Of a stretch of 32,748 nucleotides of DNA, positions 1-7,343 are shown one piece after another. The number at the start of each line of letters is the position of its first letter. The first letter of the stretch is position 1. Source of the stretch: Endozoicomonas atrinae. GTDB taxonomy: Bacteria; Pseudomonadota; Gammaproteobacteria; Pseudomonadales; Endozoicomonadaceae. The DNA is taken from assembly GCF_001647025.1 (NCBI RefSeq), contig NZ_LUKQ02000047.1, positions 1 to 32,748 on the forward strand, in the 5' to 3' direction. Position numbers and translations under genes: made by a program. The notes beneath the pieces were generated by a model that saw only the letters and a list, made by a program, of their open reading frames with translations, ran no database searches and had not been told where the DNA came from.

Positions 1-1
1 A

Positions 2-190
2 CCATTCGCACCGGAGTTAAACAGCTCAGAAAGGCTATGGGAGTGGATGCGGGAGCATGACTTATCAAACAAAGCATTTTCAGGTTATGAAAATATTGTA
101 GATTGTTGCTGTGAAGCTTGGAATAACCTTTGCAGCGAAGCTGGTCGACTGTTCAGTCTGTGCTCCCGTGATTGGGCAGTTATACAGTAG
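2..190 (+). CDS. IS630-family transposase, C-terminal fragment (cut by window edge)
   Basis: An open frame enters from the left edge and ends at TAG 188-190, giving 62 residues. It begins PFAPELNSSERLWEWMRE and ends in SLCSRDW. This matches the end of the DDE_3 domain of IS630/Tc1-mariner-type transposases, where P-E-L-N-x-x-E-x-x-W carries the last catalytic acidic residue (Glu of the SSERLW stretch), followed by the helical L-S-N and SLCS elements usual in the family. The reaction would be cut-and-paste transposition at TA dinucleotides. The N-terminal HTH and first two Asp residues lie outside the window, so integrity cannot be judged. The right end of the element should lie shortly after the stop, but I could not identify its terminal repeat without the left end. 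Confidence 0.8.
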   Translation, partial: PFAPELNSSERLWEWMREHDLSNKAFSGYENIVDCCCEAWNNLCSEAGRLFSLCSRDWAVIQ

Positions 191-289
191 TTAGAAAATT
201 CAATTGGTATTAGAACATTAGAGCAAGACCTACCAGGAACGTTACAACACCAAGCTAATCAACCCACTTGGAATGGACATACGATCGGG

Positions 290-694
290 TTGGTTCTTAA
301 ACATTTTATGTCACAGTACATTCCTCACAACTTAAGAATCAATCATGATGATCCAACCATGGCACGACAGCTTTTAGAGTGTGGTTTCTCGACAGATTTA
401 TACTCGCAATTTGCAGAAGTAGATACAACCAGAGGTCATCAAGTATCTTTCAGGAATCGCTCTGCAACTGATATTCGCGACACCCCTCGATTGATTTCAA
501 TAAATATTAATGACAGAAATGGAATCAATGCACAGGACTGTATGAAAAATACTCCTCTGACTATTTCAACCTATTTTATGAATACTCCTTTGACAAGAGA
601 GTTATTAGAATTAAATGCAAACCCAAACATTCCGAACAGTTTGAATTTACCCCCCCTAAACATAGCAGTGATGAGAAAACTCCGTAGTCCGTAG
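290..694 (+). pseudogene. Ankyrin-repeat protein, N-terminal half of a frameshifted gene
   Basis: This frame could start at TTG 290 or ATG 308, and neither has a convincing Shine-Dalgarno sequence. The frame is open back to the transposase stop at 190, so the true start may have been lost to the IS630 insertion. The first ~80 residues are not recognisable. From about residue 85 there are degenerate ankyrin units (NTPLTIS...LLELNANPNIP, then PPLNIAV). The frame stops at TAG 692-694 inside the second copy of an exact 7-bp tandem duplication. Removing one copy fuses it in frame to the reading frame that becomes the 768-1364 gene, and restores a normal ankyrin unit (IQNLYQHGANQD). It is therefore best read as half of one broken gene. 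Remarkably AT-rich compared with the urt genes next door. Confidence 0.65.
681..694 (+). repeat. 7-bp tandem duplication causing the ankyrin frameshift
   Basis: The heptamer TCCGTAG occurs twice back to back (681-687 and 688-694). Seven is not a multiple of three, so the second copy shifts the frame and creates the TAG stop at 692-694. Deleting one copy reads K-L-R-S-S-D-I-Q-N-L-Y-Q, continuing the ankyrin repeat without a break. Confidence 0.85.
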
Positions 695-767
695 CTCGGA
701 CATTCAAAATCTATACCAGCATGGAGCAAATCAAGATCATCAAGATATAGCAGGAAATCCTCCTCTT

Positions 768-1364
768 ATGTATGCATGTGTATCAGGAAATATGGAATTG
801 GCCAAAGTGCTGGTCACTAAAACTGGAGCAGATATAAACCAAAGAAACAACATGTATCTAACTCCATTAGTTGTCGCCTGTTCATATGGTTCTAATGATG
901 TTGTTGAATTGTTAGTTCATGCTGGAGCAGTCCTTGATTTTCGCTCTACATGCCAAAGAACAGCTCTTTTCTTTGCCATACTGTATGGATACCCTGAGTG
1001 CGTTAAAACCCTGCTGAAGTTTGGAGCAAATATGGATCTACAAGACTCAATACGCAAAACCCCAATAGATTACGCAATAGAAAAACAAAAAAAAGCGGAA
1101 ACCGAAGAAGATAAGTTAAAGTACGGTGAAATACTCAAACTCCTAGCTAACCCTCCTAAAAGGGTTACTCTCTCCAGGTTTTCAAAATCTAATCAATTGA
1201 AAAATACTTGCCGCAACAAGATCCGACAACTCCTGAACAGCAGCCCTCGGGATCATTTATTTACAAAAAAAGTTAAATTACTGCCTCTACCCAACGAGCT
1301 AAAAGAATATTTACAAGGTAACTCTACACAGTCATTAAACGACGCACTGCGGCTTCATCCATAG
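768..1364 (+). CDS. Ankyrin repeats plus SOCS-box-like C-terminus (distal half of frameshifted gene)
   Basis: 198 residues from ATG 768; the frame is open from 675 but has no earlier start codon. Four ankyrin units can be read: PPLMYACVSGN (starting just upstream), LTPLVVACSYGS, RTALFFAILYGY and a degenerate TPIDYAIEKQKK. These are protein-protein interaction repeats. A linker leads to residues ~139-185, which resemble a eukaryotic SOCS box. L144-x3-C148-x3-I152 fits the elongin-binding BC-box, except that Gln replaces the usual S/T/P before Leu. LPLP at 172-175 fits the Cul5-box L-P-hydrophobic-P, followed by ELKEYL as in ASB proteins (PxxLKxYL). If expressed and secreted it could recruit a host Cullin-5 ubiquitin ligase; this is inference. 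The last 41 bp overlap the convergent 3' end of urtE. It may be a relic or a re-initiated protein. Confidence 0.6.
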   Translation: MYACVSGNMELAKVLVTKTGADINQRNNMYLTPLVVACSYGSNDVVELLVHAGAVLDFRSTCQRTALFFAILYGYPECVKTLLKFGANMDLQDSIRKTPIDYAIEKQKKAETEEDKLKYGEILKLLANPPKRVTLSRFSKSNQLKNTCRNKIRQLLNSSPRDHLFTKKVKLLPLPNELKEYLQGNSTQSLNDALRLHP

Positions 1365-2028
1365 CGTTGCCAGTGCCTTCCAGAGCAACCTCCCCCCGAT
1401 CCAGCACCACAAAGGTATCCGCTAGGTCACGGGCAAACTCAAAGAACTGCTCAACCAGCAGAATGGCCATCTCACCCCGGTCACGGAGCAGACCAATCAC
1501 CGACTGAATATCTTTAATAATGGAAGGTTGAATGCCTTCTGTAGGCTCATCCAGAATCAACAGCTCCGGCTGGGTTACCAGTGCACGGGCAATGGCCAGC
1601 TGCTGTTGCTGGCCGCCGGACAGGTCGCCTCCCCGGCGATGACGCATCTGTTGAAGTACGGGAAAGAGATCAAAAATTTCCGGATCAATCCGTCGCTTTG
1701 AGCGGGGCAGACAGGCAAAACCGGTTTCCAGATTCTCCTGTACCGTGAGTAACGGAAAAATCTGCCGCCCCTGGGGAACATAGGCAATACCATTCCGCGC
1801 TCTTGAGTGAGAAGGGCTGCTGGCAATATCCATCCCCTGCCACAGGATCTTGCCAGAGGCTGGTGTTACCCGACCTGCGACAGCATTCATAAGGGTAGTT
1901 TTTCCAACGCCATTACGCCCCATTACGCTGGTGACCTTGCCCTTGCGAGCTTCAATGGTTACCGACTTCAGAGCCTGACTGGCACCGTAAAAAACATCAA
2001 TGCCCTGTACTTCCAGCATCCCTTCCAT
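1324..2028 (-). CDS. urtE: Urea ABC transporter ATP-binding subunit UrtE
   Basis: 234 aa, the usual length for this LivF-like ATPase. Walker A GRNGVGKT is at residues 37-44, the signature is LSGGQQQQLAIARAL, and Walker B LLILDEPTEGIQPSI carries the IQPS stretch typical of UrtE. It powers urea import through UrtBC at the inner membrane, together with UrtD. ATG 2028 was chosen because a strong GGGGAGGT Shine-Dalgarno lies about 7 nt upstream; a second ATG three codons in is less well placed. It is the last gene of urtABCDE, 15 bp after urtD. It ends convergently inside the 3' end of the ankyrin gene, with no clear terminator between them. Confidence 0.95.
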   Translation of the reverse strand: MEGMLEVQGIDVFYGASQALKSVTIEARKGKVTSVMGRNGVGKTTLMNAVAGRVTPASGKILWQGMDIASSPSHSRARNGIAYVPQGRQIFPLLTVQENLETGFACLPRSKRRIDPEIFDLFPVLQQMRHRRGGDLSGGQQQQLAIARALVTQPELLILDEPTEGIQPSIIKDIQSVIGLLRDRGEMAILLVEQFFEFARDLADTFVVLDRGEVALEGTGNAMDEAAVRRLMTV

Positions 2029-2043
2029 GACAACTACCTCCCC

Positions 2044-2802
2044 TTATCTACCAAGATAAACGTCAATGACTTTTTGATTCTGTTGAACATGGTCCAATGA
2101 ACCCGATGCCAGCACACTGCCTTCATGAAGCACCATCACTGGACACTCAAGCGCCCGGATAAACGCCATATCATGTTCGACCACAACCACACTGCGCTCT
2201 CTGGCAAGGTCTCTTAACAGGTCAGCGGTTCTGAAGGTTTCTTCATCCGTCATACCTGCCGCCGGTTCATCCACCAGTAATAACTGCGGCTCCTGCAACA
2301 GCAGCATGCCAATTTCCAGCCACTGTTTCTGTCCATGGGACAATGATGCCCCTAACCACGCTTTACGGTCTGACAGTCGTATCAGCTCCATCACTTCATC
2401 GATTCTTCTGGCACCTTTTGAACTGAGAGCACCAAACATGGAAGCAAAAGGCGTTCGACGTCCAGCCAGGGCCAGCTCCAGGTTTTCCCAGACCGTCAGG
2501 CTTTCAATCACGGATGGCTTCTGAAACTTCCGGCCAATCCCCATATTGGCGACTTCGGTTTCGTCATACCGGGTAAGATCCACTTCGCCATGGAAAAACA
2601 CCTCGCCAGAGTCAGGCCGGGTTTTGCCGGTTACCACATCCATCATGGTGCTCTTGCCGGCACCGTTCGGGCCGATAATCGCACTCAGCTCTTTTTCGCG
2701 AACCATAAATGAGAGCTCATTCAATGCCCGGAAACCATCGAAACTGACCGTGATATTGTTGAGATAGAGTAAGGTGTCATTGGGTATATGCTTATCAACC
2801 AT
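2044..2802 (-). CDS. urtD: Urea ABC transporter ATP-binding subunit UrtD
   Basis: 252 aa, normal for the LivG-like ATPase of urea importers. Walker A GPNGAGKS is at 44-51. The signature region is LSHGQKQWLEIGMLL, where LSHGQKQWLEI is the form characteristic of UrtD rather than of amino-acid LivG. Walker B is LLLVDEPAAGMTDEE, with a switch His in VVVVEHDMAFI. The start overlaps the end of urtC by 8 bp, implying translational coupling. It forms the cytoplasmic ATPase pair with UrtE. No unusual residues seen. Confidence 0.95.
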   Translation of the reverse strand: MVDKHIPNDTLLYLNNITVSFDGFRALNELSFMVREKELSAIIGPNGAGKSTMMDVVTGKTRPDSGEVFFHGEVDLTRYDETEVANMGIGRKFQKPSVIESLTVWENLELALAGRRTPFASMFGALSSKGARRIDEVMELIRLSDRKAWLGASLSHGQKQWLEIGMLLLQEPQLLLVDEPAAGMTDEETFRTADLLRDLARERSVVVVEHDMAFIRALECPVMVLHEGSVLASGSLDHVQQNQKVIDVYLGR

Positions 2803-3964
2803 GATCCACTAACTCCGTTTTCTCTATCCGGTTGTTCTGCTGATTCCTGCGTTCAGTAATAAAGCTCGCTATCTGCTGATAAAGCCCTACCAGACCCTTA
2901 GGCAACCAGAGCGTGGTAATAACGAACAGGGCACCCAGGGCAAACAACCAGGCATCTGGCATGACCCCGGTAAACCAGGTTTTCGCATAGTTAACGACGA
3001 CGGCACCAATCACAGCTCCATAGAGCGTTCCACGACCACCGACAGCTACCCAGATCACCAGCTCAATGGAATTAATGGGAGAAAACTCACCCGGATTAAT
3101 AATGCCAACCTGAGGAACATAAAGGGCACCGGCAATACCGGCCAGAACCGCTGACAGAGTAAAGGCCACCAGTTTGTAGTGTTCAACCCGATAGCCCATA
3201 AAGCGCACTCGGCTCTCAGCATCCCGAACGGCCACCAGCACCCGGCCATAACGGCTGCTCACCAGCCAGCGACACACCAGATACCCCAGTGTCAGCGCCA
3301 ACGCAGAACTGATCAGAAGAACAACACGGGTGCTATCACTTTGCAGGCTGAAACCCAGCAGATCCTTAAAGTCAGTCAGGCCATTATTACCGCCAAAGCC
3401 AAAGTCATTCTGAAAGAACAACAGCATCAGGGCATAGGTCAGAGCCTGGGTTATGATGGAAAGATAAACACCGGTCACCCTTGAACGGAAAGCCAGCCAG
3501 CCAAAAAGGAAAGCCAGCAACCCTGGCACCAGTGCCACCATCACCATGGCAAAAGCAAAAGAGTCAAACCCATACCAGTACCAGGGCAACTCCTGCCAGT
3601 TCAGAAACACCATGAAGTCAGGCAGCTCCGGGTTACCATAAACACCACGGTCACCAATCTGACGCATCAGGTACATGCCCATGGCATAGCCGCCCAGGGC
3701 AAAAAACGCCCCGTGCCCCAGGCTGAGAATTCCGCAGTATCCCCAGACCAGATCCAGCGCCAGGGCCAGCAACCCATAGCAGAGATACTTGCCCAGCAGG
3801 GTCACGGTATAGTTACTGACATGCAGAGGAGAGCCTTCCGGCATCAACGTATTCAGCAACACAACCACAGCCGTAATTACCATAACTGACGACAGAAGAA
3901 GCTTACCAGCACGATCTTCCAGTAACAGTCGGGTCAGAAAGCCCGGTTGGAATCCTTTCGTCAT
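2795..3964 (-). CDS. urtC: Urea ABC transporter permease UrtC
   Basis: 389 aa, a LivM-like permease (BPD_transp_2 family) with about ten hydrophobic segments. Conserved stretches include WGYCGILSLGHGAFFALGGYAMGMYLMRQ near the N-terminal third and VAVGGRGTLYGAVIGAVVVNYAKTW near the C-terminus; the latter is the loop before the last membrane spans in UrtC proteins. With UrtB it forms the inner-membrane urea channel. ATG 3964 is preceded by GAGGG about 8 nt upstream and lies 3 bp after the urtB stop. The C-terminus (ITERRNQQNNRIEKTELVDHG) is a hydrophilic tail overlapping the start of urtD. Confidence 0.95.
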   Translation of the reverse strand: MTKGFQPGFLTRLLLEDRAGKLLLSSVMVITAVVVLLNTLMPEGSPLHVSNYTVTLLGKYLCYGLLALALDLVWGYCGILSLGHGAFFALGGYAMGMYLMRQIGDRGVYGNPELPDFMVFLNWQELPWYWYGFDSFAFAMVMVALVPGLLAFLFGWLAFRSRVTGVYLSIITQALTYALMLLFFQNDFGFGGNNGLTDFKDLLGFSLQSDSTRVVLLISSALALTLGYLVCRWLVSSRYGRVLVAVRDAESRVRFMGYRVEHYKLVAFTLSAVLAGIAGALYVPQVGIINPGEFSPINSIELVIWVAVGGRGTLYGAVIGAVVVNYAKTWFTGVMPDAWLFALGALFVITTLWLPKGLVGLYQQIASFITERRNQQNNRIEKTELVDHG

Positions 3965-3967
3965 ATC

Positions 3968-5614
3968 TTATCCCTCAACTGCCCGGCCCTTGAGAGCAAA
4001 CAGCCCCCGGGGTCGCTTCTGGATGAACAGAATGATGAATACCAATACCAGAATCTTGGCAACCACGGCACCAGCCCAGGGCTCCAGAAATTTATTCACC
4101 ACACCCAGCCCCATGGCGGCTACCAATGTGCCCCACAGATTTCCTACCCCGCCAAACACGACCACCATAAAGGAGTCGATAATGTAGTTCTGGCCAAGGT
4201 TTGGCCCTACGTTGGTCAGCTGTGACAGAGCCACTCCCGCAACACCGGCAATACCAGAACCCAGGCCAAAGGTAAGGGCATCCACCCGGCCGGTAGGAAT
4301 GCCCATGGAGCTGGCCATGGCACGGTTCTGGGTTACTGCCCGCATATTCAAACCAAAGCGGGTGTAACGCATCACAAACAGCAGAACCATAAAGACCAGC
4401 AGACTGAAGCCAACAATGTACAAACGATTCCAGGTGAGCGACAGCGCTTCATTAATTACCCACGAACCACTCATCCAGGCTGGCGTTGCCACCTCCTGGT
4501 TCAATGGTGAGAAAATGGTTCTTACGGCCTGTTGAAGAATCAGGCTGATGCCAAATGTCGCCAGCAGGGTTTCCAGTGGACGACCATAGAGATGGCGGAT
4601 AACCAGCCTCTCAATAAGTACCCCTGCAGCACCGGCAACCAGAAAGGCAAGAGGAATGGCGATAAACAGGGACTGATCAATTAACTCCGGAAAAACTGAC
4701 TGAATGACGAACGTCGTATAGGCACCGAGCATCATCATTTCACCATGGGCCATATTGATTACGCCCATCACCCCGAAAGTAATCGCCAGACCGATGGCTG
4801 ACAGCAACAGCACGGAGCCAAGGCTCAGGCCAAAGAAGACATTTTCTGCCACGGTATAGTACTGCTGCCGCTGGTCAATTTCGGCAAGTGCCGTAGTGAT
4901 GGTTTGCGCCAGTGCTGGATTTTCAGTACCTGTTAACGCATCGGCCAATACTGAACGAATTAAGGGGTTATCAGAACTGGTAAGTACCTCGACCGCTTCT
5001 ATCTGTTCACTGGTGGAACCCTGCTGAAAAAGATCCAGAGCCAGGGCCATATCCAGTGCATAGATAACCGCCTGATCCTCTTCACTGGCTCTCATATTTC
5101 TAAGCGTACTCAGCGTTTTACTATCCAGGGTTTTCAGAGAAGCATATATCGCGTTTATTCGAGTTTCCGGATCACTGGCTTTCAAGTCCCAGAATGCCAG
5201 CGCCGTTTTAATGGCTGAGCGGAGTTGGTTATTAATTCTTACTTTTTTCAGCGCTCTTTTTTTAACCGTTCCAGGCTCAAGAGGCTCGCCTTTGGATTCC
5301 CCTTCTGCAAAGAATGGGTCAAAAATCCGATACTGTTTATCGGGCGTTTTTTCTGCGAATACCAGCCGTTTCTGCTTCTTCTCGATAAACAGTTTGCCAT
5401 TCAGCCAATGTTCCAGAATCTGCTGGCTGGACTCACTGCCCTCTTCAGTCAGAGACGTGACAACACGTTCCAGCTGTGCCCAGGAGCTTTTAGTTAATAA
5501 TGGCTTAAGGTCTTCGGAAGACATGGCCAAAACGGGTCGCGATAAAACCAGCAACAGGAACAGAAGAAAGCTGGCTGACAGACCATGAAGAGCCTGCTGG
5601 ACGTTCTGATTCAT
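3968..5614 (-). CDS. urtB: Urea ABC transporter permease UrtB (with N-terminal periplasmic extension)
   Basis: 548 aa. A signal peptide (hydrophobic FLLFLLLVLSRPVLA, residues ~17-30) is followed by ~200 mostly soluble residues, then a LivH-like permease domain starting near NVFFGLSLGSVLLLSAIGLAITFGVMG, with NMAHGEMMMLGAY and VVFGGVGNLWGTLVAA. The long exported N-terminal region is normal for proteobacterial UrtB and distinguishes it from LivH. It forms the inner-membrane urea channel with UrtC. ATG 5614 has AAGGATG just upstream. A strong hairpin (5628-5659) separates it from urtA and may lower permease expression relative to the binding protein. Confidence 0.93.
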   Translation of the reverse strand: MNQNVQQALHGLSASFLLFLLLVLSRPVLAMSSEDLKPLLTKSSWAQLERVVTSLTEEGSESSQQILEHWLNGKLFIEKKQKRLVFAEKTPDKQYRIFDPFFAEGESKGEPLEPGTVKKRALKKVRINNQLRSAIKTALAFWDLKASDPETRINAIYASLKTLDSKTLSTLRNMRASEEDQAVIYALDMALALDLFQQGSTSEQIEAVEVLTSSDNPLIRSVLADALTGTENPALAQTITTALAEIDQRQQYYTVAENVFFGLSLGSVLLLSAIGLAITFGVMGVINMAHGEMMMLGAYTTFVIQSVFPELIDQSLFIAIPLAFLVAGAAGVLIERLVIRHLYGRPLETLLATFGISLILQQAVRTIFSPLNQEVATPAWMSGSWVINEALSLTWNRLYIVGFSLLVFMVLLFVMRYTRFGLNMRAVTQNRAMASSMGIPTGRVDALTFGLGSGIAGVAGVALSQLTNVGPNLGQNYIIDSFMVVVFGGVGNLWGTLVAAMGLGVVNKFLEPWAGAVVAKILVLVFIILFIQKRPRGLFALKGRAVEG

Positions 5615-5627
5615 AATACATCCTTAT

Positions 5628-5659
5628 ATGCCCATACCTCCCTGACGGGAGGTGGGCAT
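5628..5659 (-). terminator. Hairpin between urtA and urtB (attenuator or mRNA-stabilising element)
   Basis: On the minus strand ATGCCCA-CCTCCC-gtca-GGGAGG-ta-TGGGCAT forms a long G/C-rich stem with a 4-nt loop and a 2-nt bulge. No U-run follows, so it is more likely a partial terminator or 3'-end protector of the urtA mRNA than a full stop. Such elements commonly sit after binding-protein genes of ABC operons. Confidence 0.6.
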
Positions 5660-5682
5660 GATTGTTATGCCATCTTTATAAA

Positions 5683-6990
5683 TCAGTAGTTCTGGCCGGA
5701 GCAGACACCGGTTTCCAGGTTATAGTTTCCGCATTGAACCGGTGCAGACCAATCAGCAACAATCTTGGAGCTTTCAGGCAGGAAGTCGGTCCATGCATCA
5801 CCAATAACGCCACCTTTGGTCTCCCAGACAATCTCAAACTGACCATCATCCTGAATCTCACCAATCAATACTGGCTTGGTCAGGTGATGGTTGGTGTTCA
5901 TCACCGCGGTTCCGCCCGTGAGGTTAGGAACAGTAATGCCATACATGGCTGAACGCACGGCATCAATATCGGTGGTACCGGCCTTCTCAACCGCCTCAAC
6001 CCACATATTAAAGCCGATGTAAGTCGCTTCCATCGGGTCATTAGAAACACGCTCTTCATCCTTAATAAAGGACTGCCATGTTTCAATAAATTCGTCATTG
6101 GTTTCACTTTCGGCACTCATGAAGTAGTTCCATGCCGCCAGATGCCCTACCAATGGCGCTGTATCAATGCCAGAAAGCTCTTCTTCACCAACCGAGAAGG
6201 CGATCACAGGAATCTCTTCAGCAGATACGCCCTGGTTACCCAGCTCCTTGTAGAAAGGAACATTGGCATCGCCATTGATGGTCGAGATCACTGCGGTCTT
6301 TTTACCGGCATTACCAAACTTCTTGATATCAGAAACAATGGTCTGCCAATCTGAATGACCGAACGGCGTGTAATTGATCAGGATGTCAGCCTCTTTAACG
6401 CCTTTGCTTTTCAGGTAGGACTCAAGAATTTTGTTGGTTGTTCTTGGGTATACATAGTCGGTACCGGCCAGCACAAAGCGTTTTACCGCACCACCCTCTT
6501 CACTCATCAGGTAATCTACCGCCGGAATAGCCTGTTGGTTGGGTGCAGCGCCGGTGTAGAAAACATTTTTGGAGGACTCTTCCCCTTCGTACTGAACCGG
6601 GTAGAACATCAGACCATTCAATTCTTCCACAACCGGCAGTACTGATTTACGGGATACCGAAGTCCAGCCACCAAAGATAACATCAACGTCTTCCTTAACC
6701 AGAAGCTCTCTGGCTTTCTCCGCAAACAGTGGCCAGTCCGATGCAGGGTCAACGACAACGGCCTCCAGTTCCTTACCCAGCACACCACCGTTTTTGTTCT
6801 GTTCTTCCACCATCATCAGAACGGTATCTTTCAGTGTGGTCTCACTGATGGCCATGGTGCCGGACAGAGAGTGAAGTACGCCAACCTTAATCGTGTCTGC
6901 AGCCTGAGACATCACGGACAATGACAGTGCTGCGGTAGCCACTGATGTACTTAAAAAGCTTCTGGATAGTTTACTTAACCGTTTTTTCAT
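5683..6990 (-). CDS. urtA: Urea ABC transporter substrate-binding protein UrtA
   Basis: 435 aa. The signal peptide MKKRLSKLSRSFLSTS... has a likely cleavage after S-Q-A at residue 30, leaving ADTIKVGVLHSLSGTMAISE, the hallmark start of mature UrtA/AmiC-like type I periplasmic binding proteins. Other family stretches are VDVIFGGWTSVSRKSVLPV, FYPVQYEGEESSKNVFYTGAAPNQQ and DPMEATYIGFNMW. It binds urea in the periplasm and delivers it to UrtBC. The frame continues upstream to 7194. ATG 6990 was chosen because the signal peptide begins there, GGGGAAG lies just upstream, and the sigma-54 promoter at 7039-7054 would start transcription near 7028, inside the longer frame. Confidence 0.95.
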   Translation of the reverse strand: MKKRLSKLSRSFLSTSVATAALSLSVMSQAADTIKVGVLHSLSGTMAISETTLKDTVLMMVEEQNKNGGVLGKELEAVVVDPASDWPLFAEKARELLVKEDVDVIFGGWTSVSRKSVLPVVEELNGLMFYPVQYEGEESSKNVFYTGAAPNQQAIPAVDYLMSEEGGAVKRFVLAGTDYVYPRTTNKILESYLKSKGVKEADILINYTPFGHSDWQTIVSDIKKFGNAGKKTAVISTINGDANVPFYKELGNQGVSAEEIPVIAFSVGEEELSGIDTAPLVGHLAAWNYFMSAESETNDEFIETWQSFIKDEERVSNDPMEATYIGFNMWVEAVEKAGTTDIDAVRSAMYGITVPNLTGGTAVMNTNHHLTKPVLIGEIQDDGQFEIVWETKGGVIGDAWTDFLPESSKIVADWSAPVQCGNYNLETGVCSGQNY

Positions 6991-7038
6991 AGCTTCCCCG
7001 CTATTGATTGTTCGCTGTTCGTTTCCTGAACAGGGGAT

Positions 7039-7054
7039 AGCAAGAGGTGTGCCA
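7039..7054 (-). promoter_or_regulatory. Sigma-54 (-24/-12) promoter of urtABCDE
   Basis: Read on the minus strand the sequence is TGGCACACCTCTTGCT. It matches the RpoN consensus TGGCAC-N5-TTGC with the invariant GG and GC exactly 12 bp apart. The predicted start is near 7028, about 38 nt before the urtA ATG. Confidence 0.8.
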
Positions 7055-7185
7055 TGGTCAGTAACAGTAACGGCAAAACGGGAGAACAGAGCCTTTCTTA
7101 AAATTTTCCGATTTGTTTGGCCTTTATAGGAAATAACAGAGGGCATGCCATATTTCGGAGCATAGGAAAAACGCAGCGACTTATG

Positions 7186-7204
7186 TTGCACCAAATCAAG
7201 GCAT
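7186..7204 (+). promoter_or_regulatory. Possible NtrC-type activator half-site
   Basis: TTGCACCA fits the left half of the NtrC site (TTGCACCA-N3-TGGTGCAA), followed by a poor right half (AAGGCAT). A second half-site, CGGTGCAAAA, lies at about 7264-7273. Both fall between the two sigma-54 promoters, where upstream activator sites belong. Weak on sequence alone. Confidence 0.35.
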
Positions 7205-7210
7205 TCATAA

Positions 7211-7224
7211 TGACCATATGGTCA
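7211..7224. promoter_or_regulatory. Perfect palindrome, candidate operator
   Basis: TGACCATATGGTCA is a perfect 14-bp inverted repeat midway between the divergent promoters, flanked by imperfectly symmetric CATAAT/ATTATG. The half-site TGACCA is unlike the NtrC consensus, so it may bind a different dimeric regulator of urea use. The regulator is unknown. Confidence 0.4.
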
Positions 7225-7280
7225 GGTATTATGTCAGCGACAAATGACGTATTCAGCGAAATACGGTGCAAAACGCCGTC

Positions 7281-7296
7281 TGGCACAGGTTTTGCC
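7281..7296 (+). promoter_or_regulatory. Sigma-54 (-24/-12) promoter of ureDABCEFG
   Basis: TGGCACAGGTTTTGCC matches the RpoN consensus TGGCAC-N5-TTGC with GG 7282-7283 and GC 7294-7295 at the required 12-bp spacing. The predicted start is near 7307, giving a ~37-nt leader before ureD. Confidence 0.82.
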
Positions 7297-7343
7297 ATTG
7301 ATCAACAATAAATAAAAGATCCCGAAAAGCACAAGGCTGTAAT

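Larger units (their letters stand above)
6991..7343. other. Divergent urtA/ureD control region
   Basis: 353 bp between the divergent starts of urtA (6990) and ureD (7344). It holds a sigma-54 promoter for each operon near its ends. The central ~220 bp contains TTGCACC- and GGTGCAA-type half-sites like those bound by NtrC, and a perfect 14-bp palindrome. The open frames crossing it have no ribosome-binding site or family resemblance and are not genes. Confidence 0.8.

Noticed and set aside
5211-5588. 125-codon plus-strand frame opposite urtB
   Set aside because: Antisense shadow of the urtB N-terminal region, without start signal or family resemblance.
6991-7194. 68-codon upstream extension of urtA
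   Set aside because: The extension crosses the sigma-54 promoter and precedes a complete signal peptide that starts at 6990.
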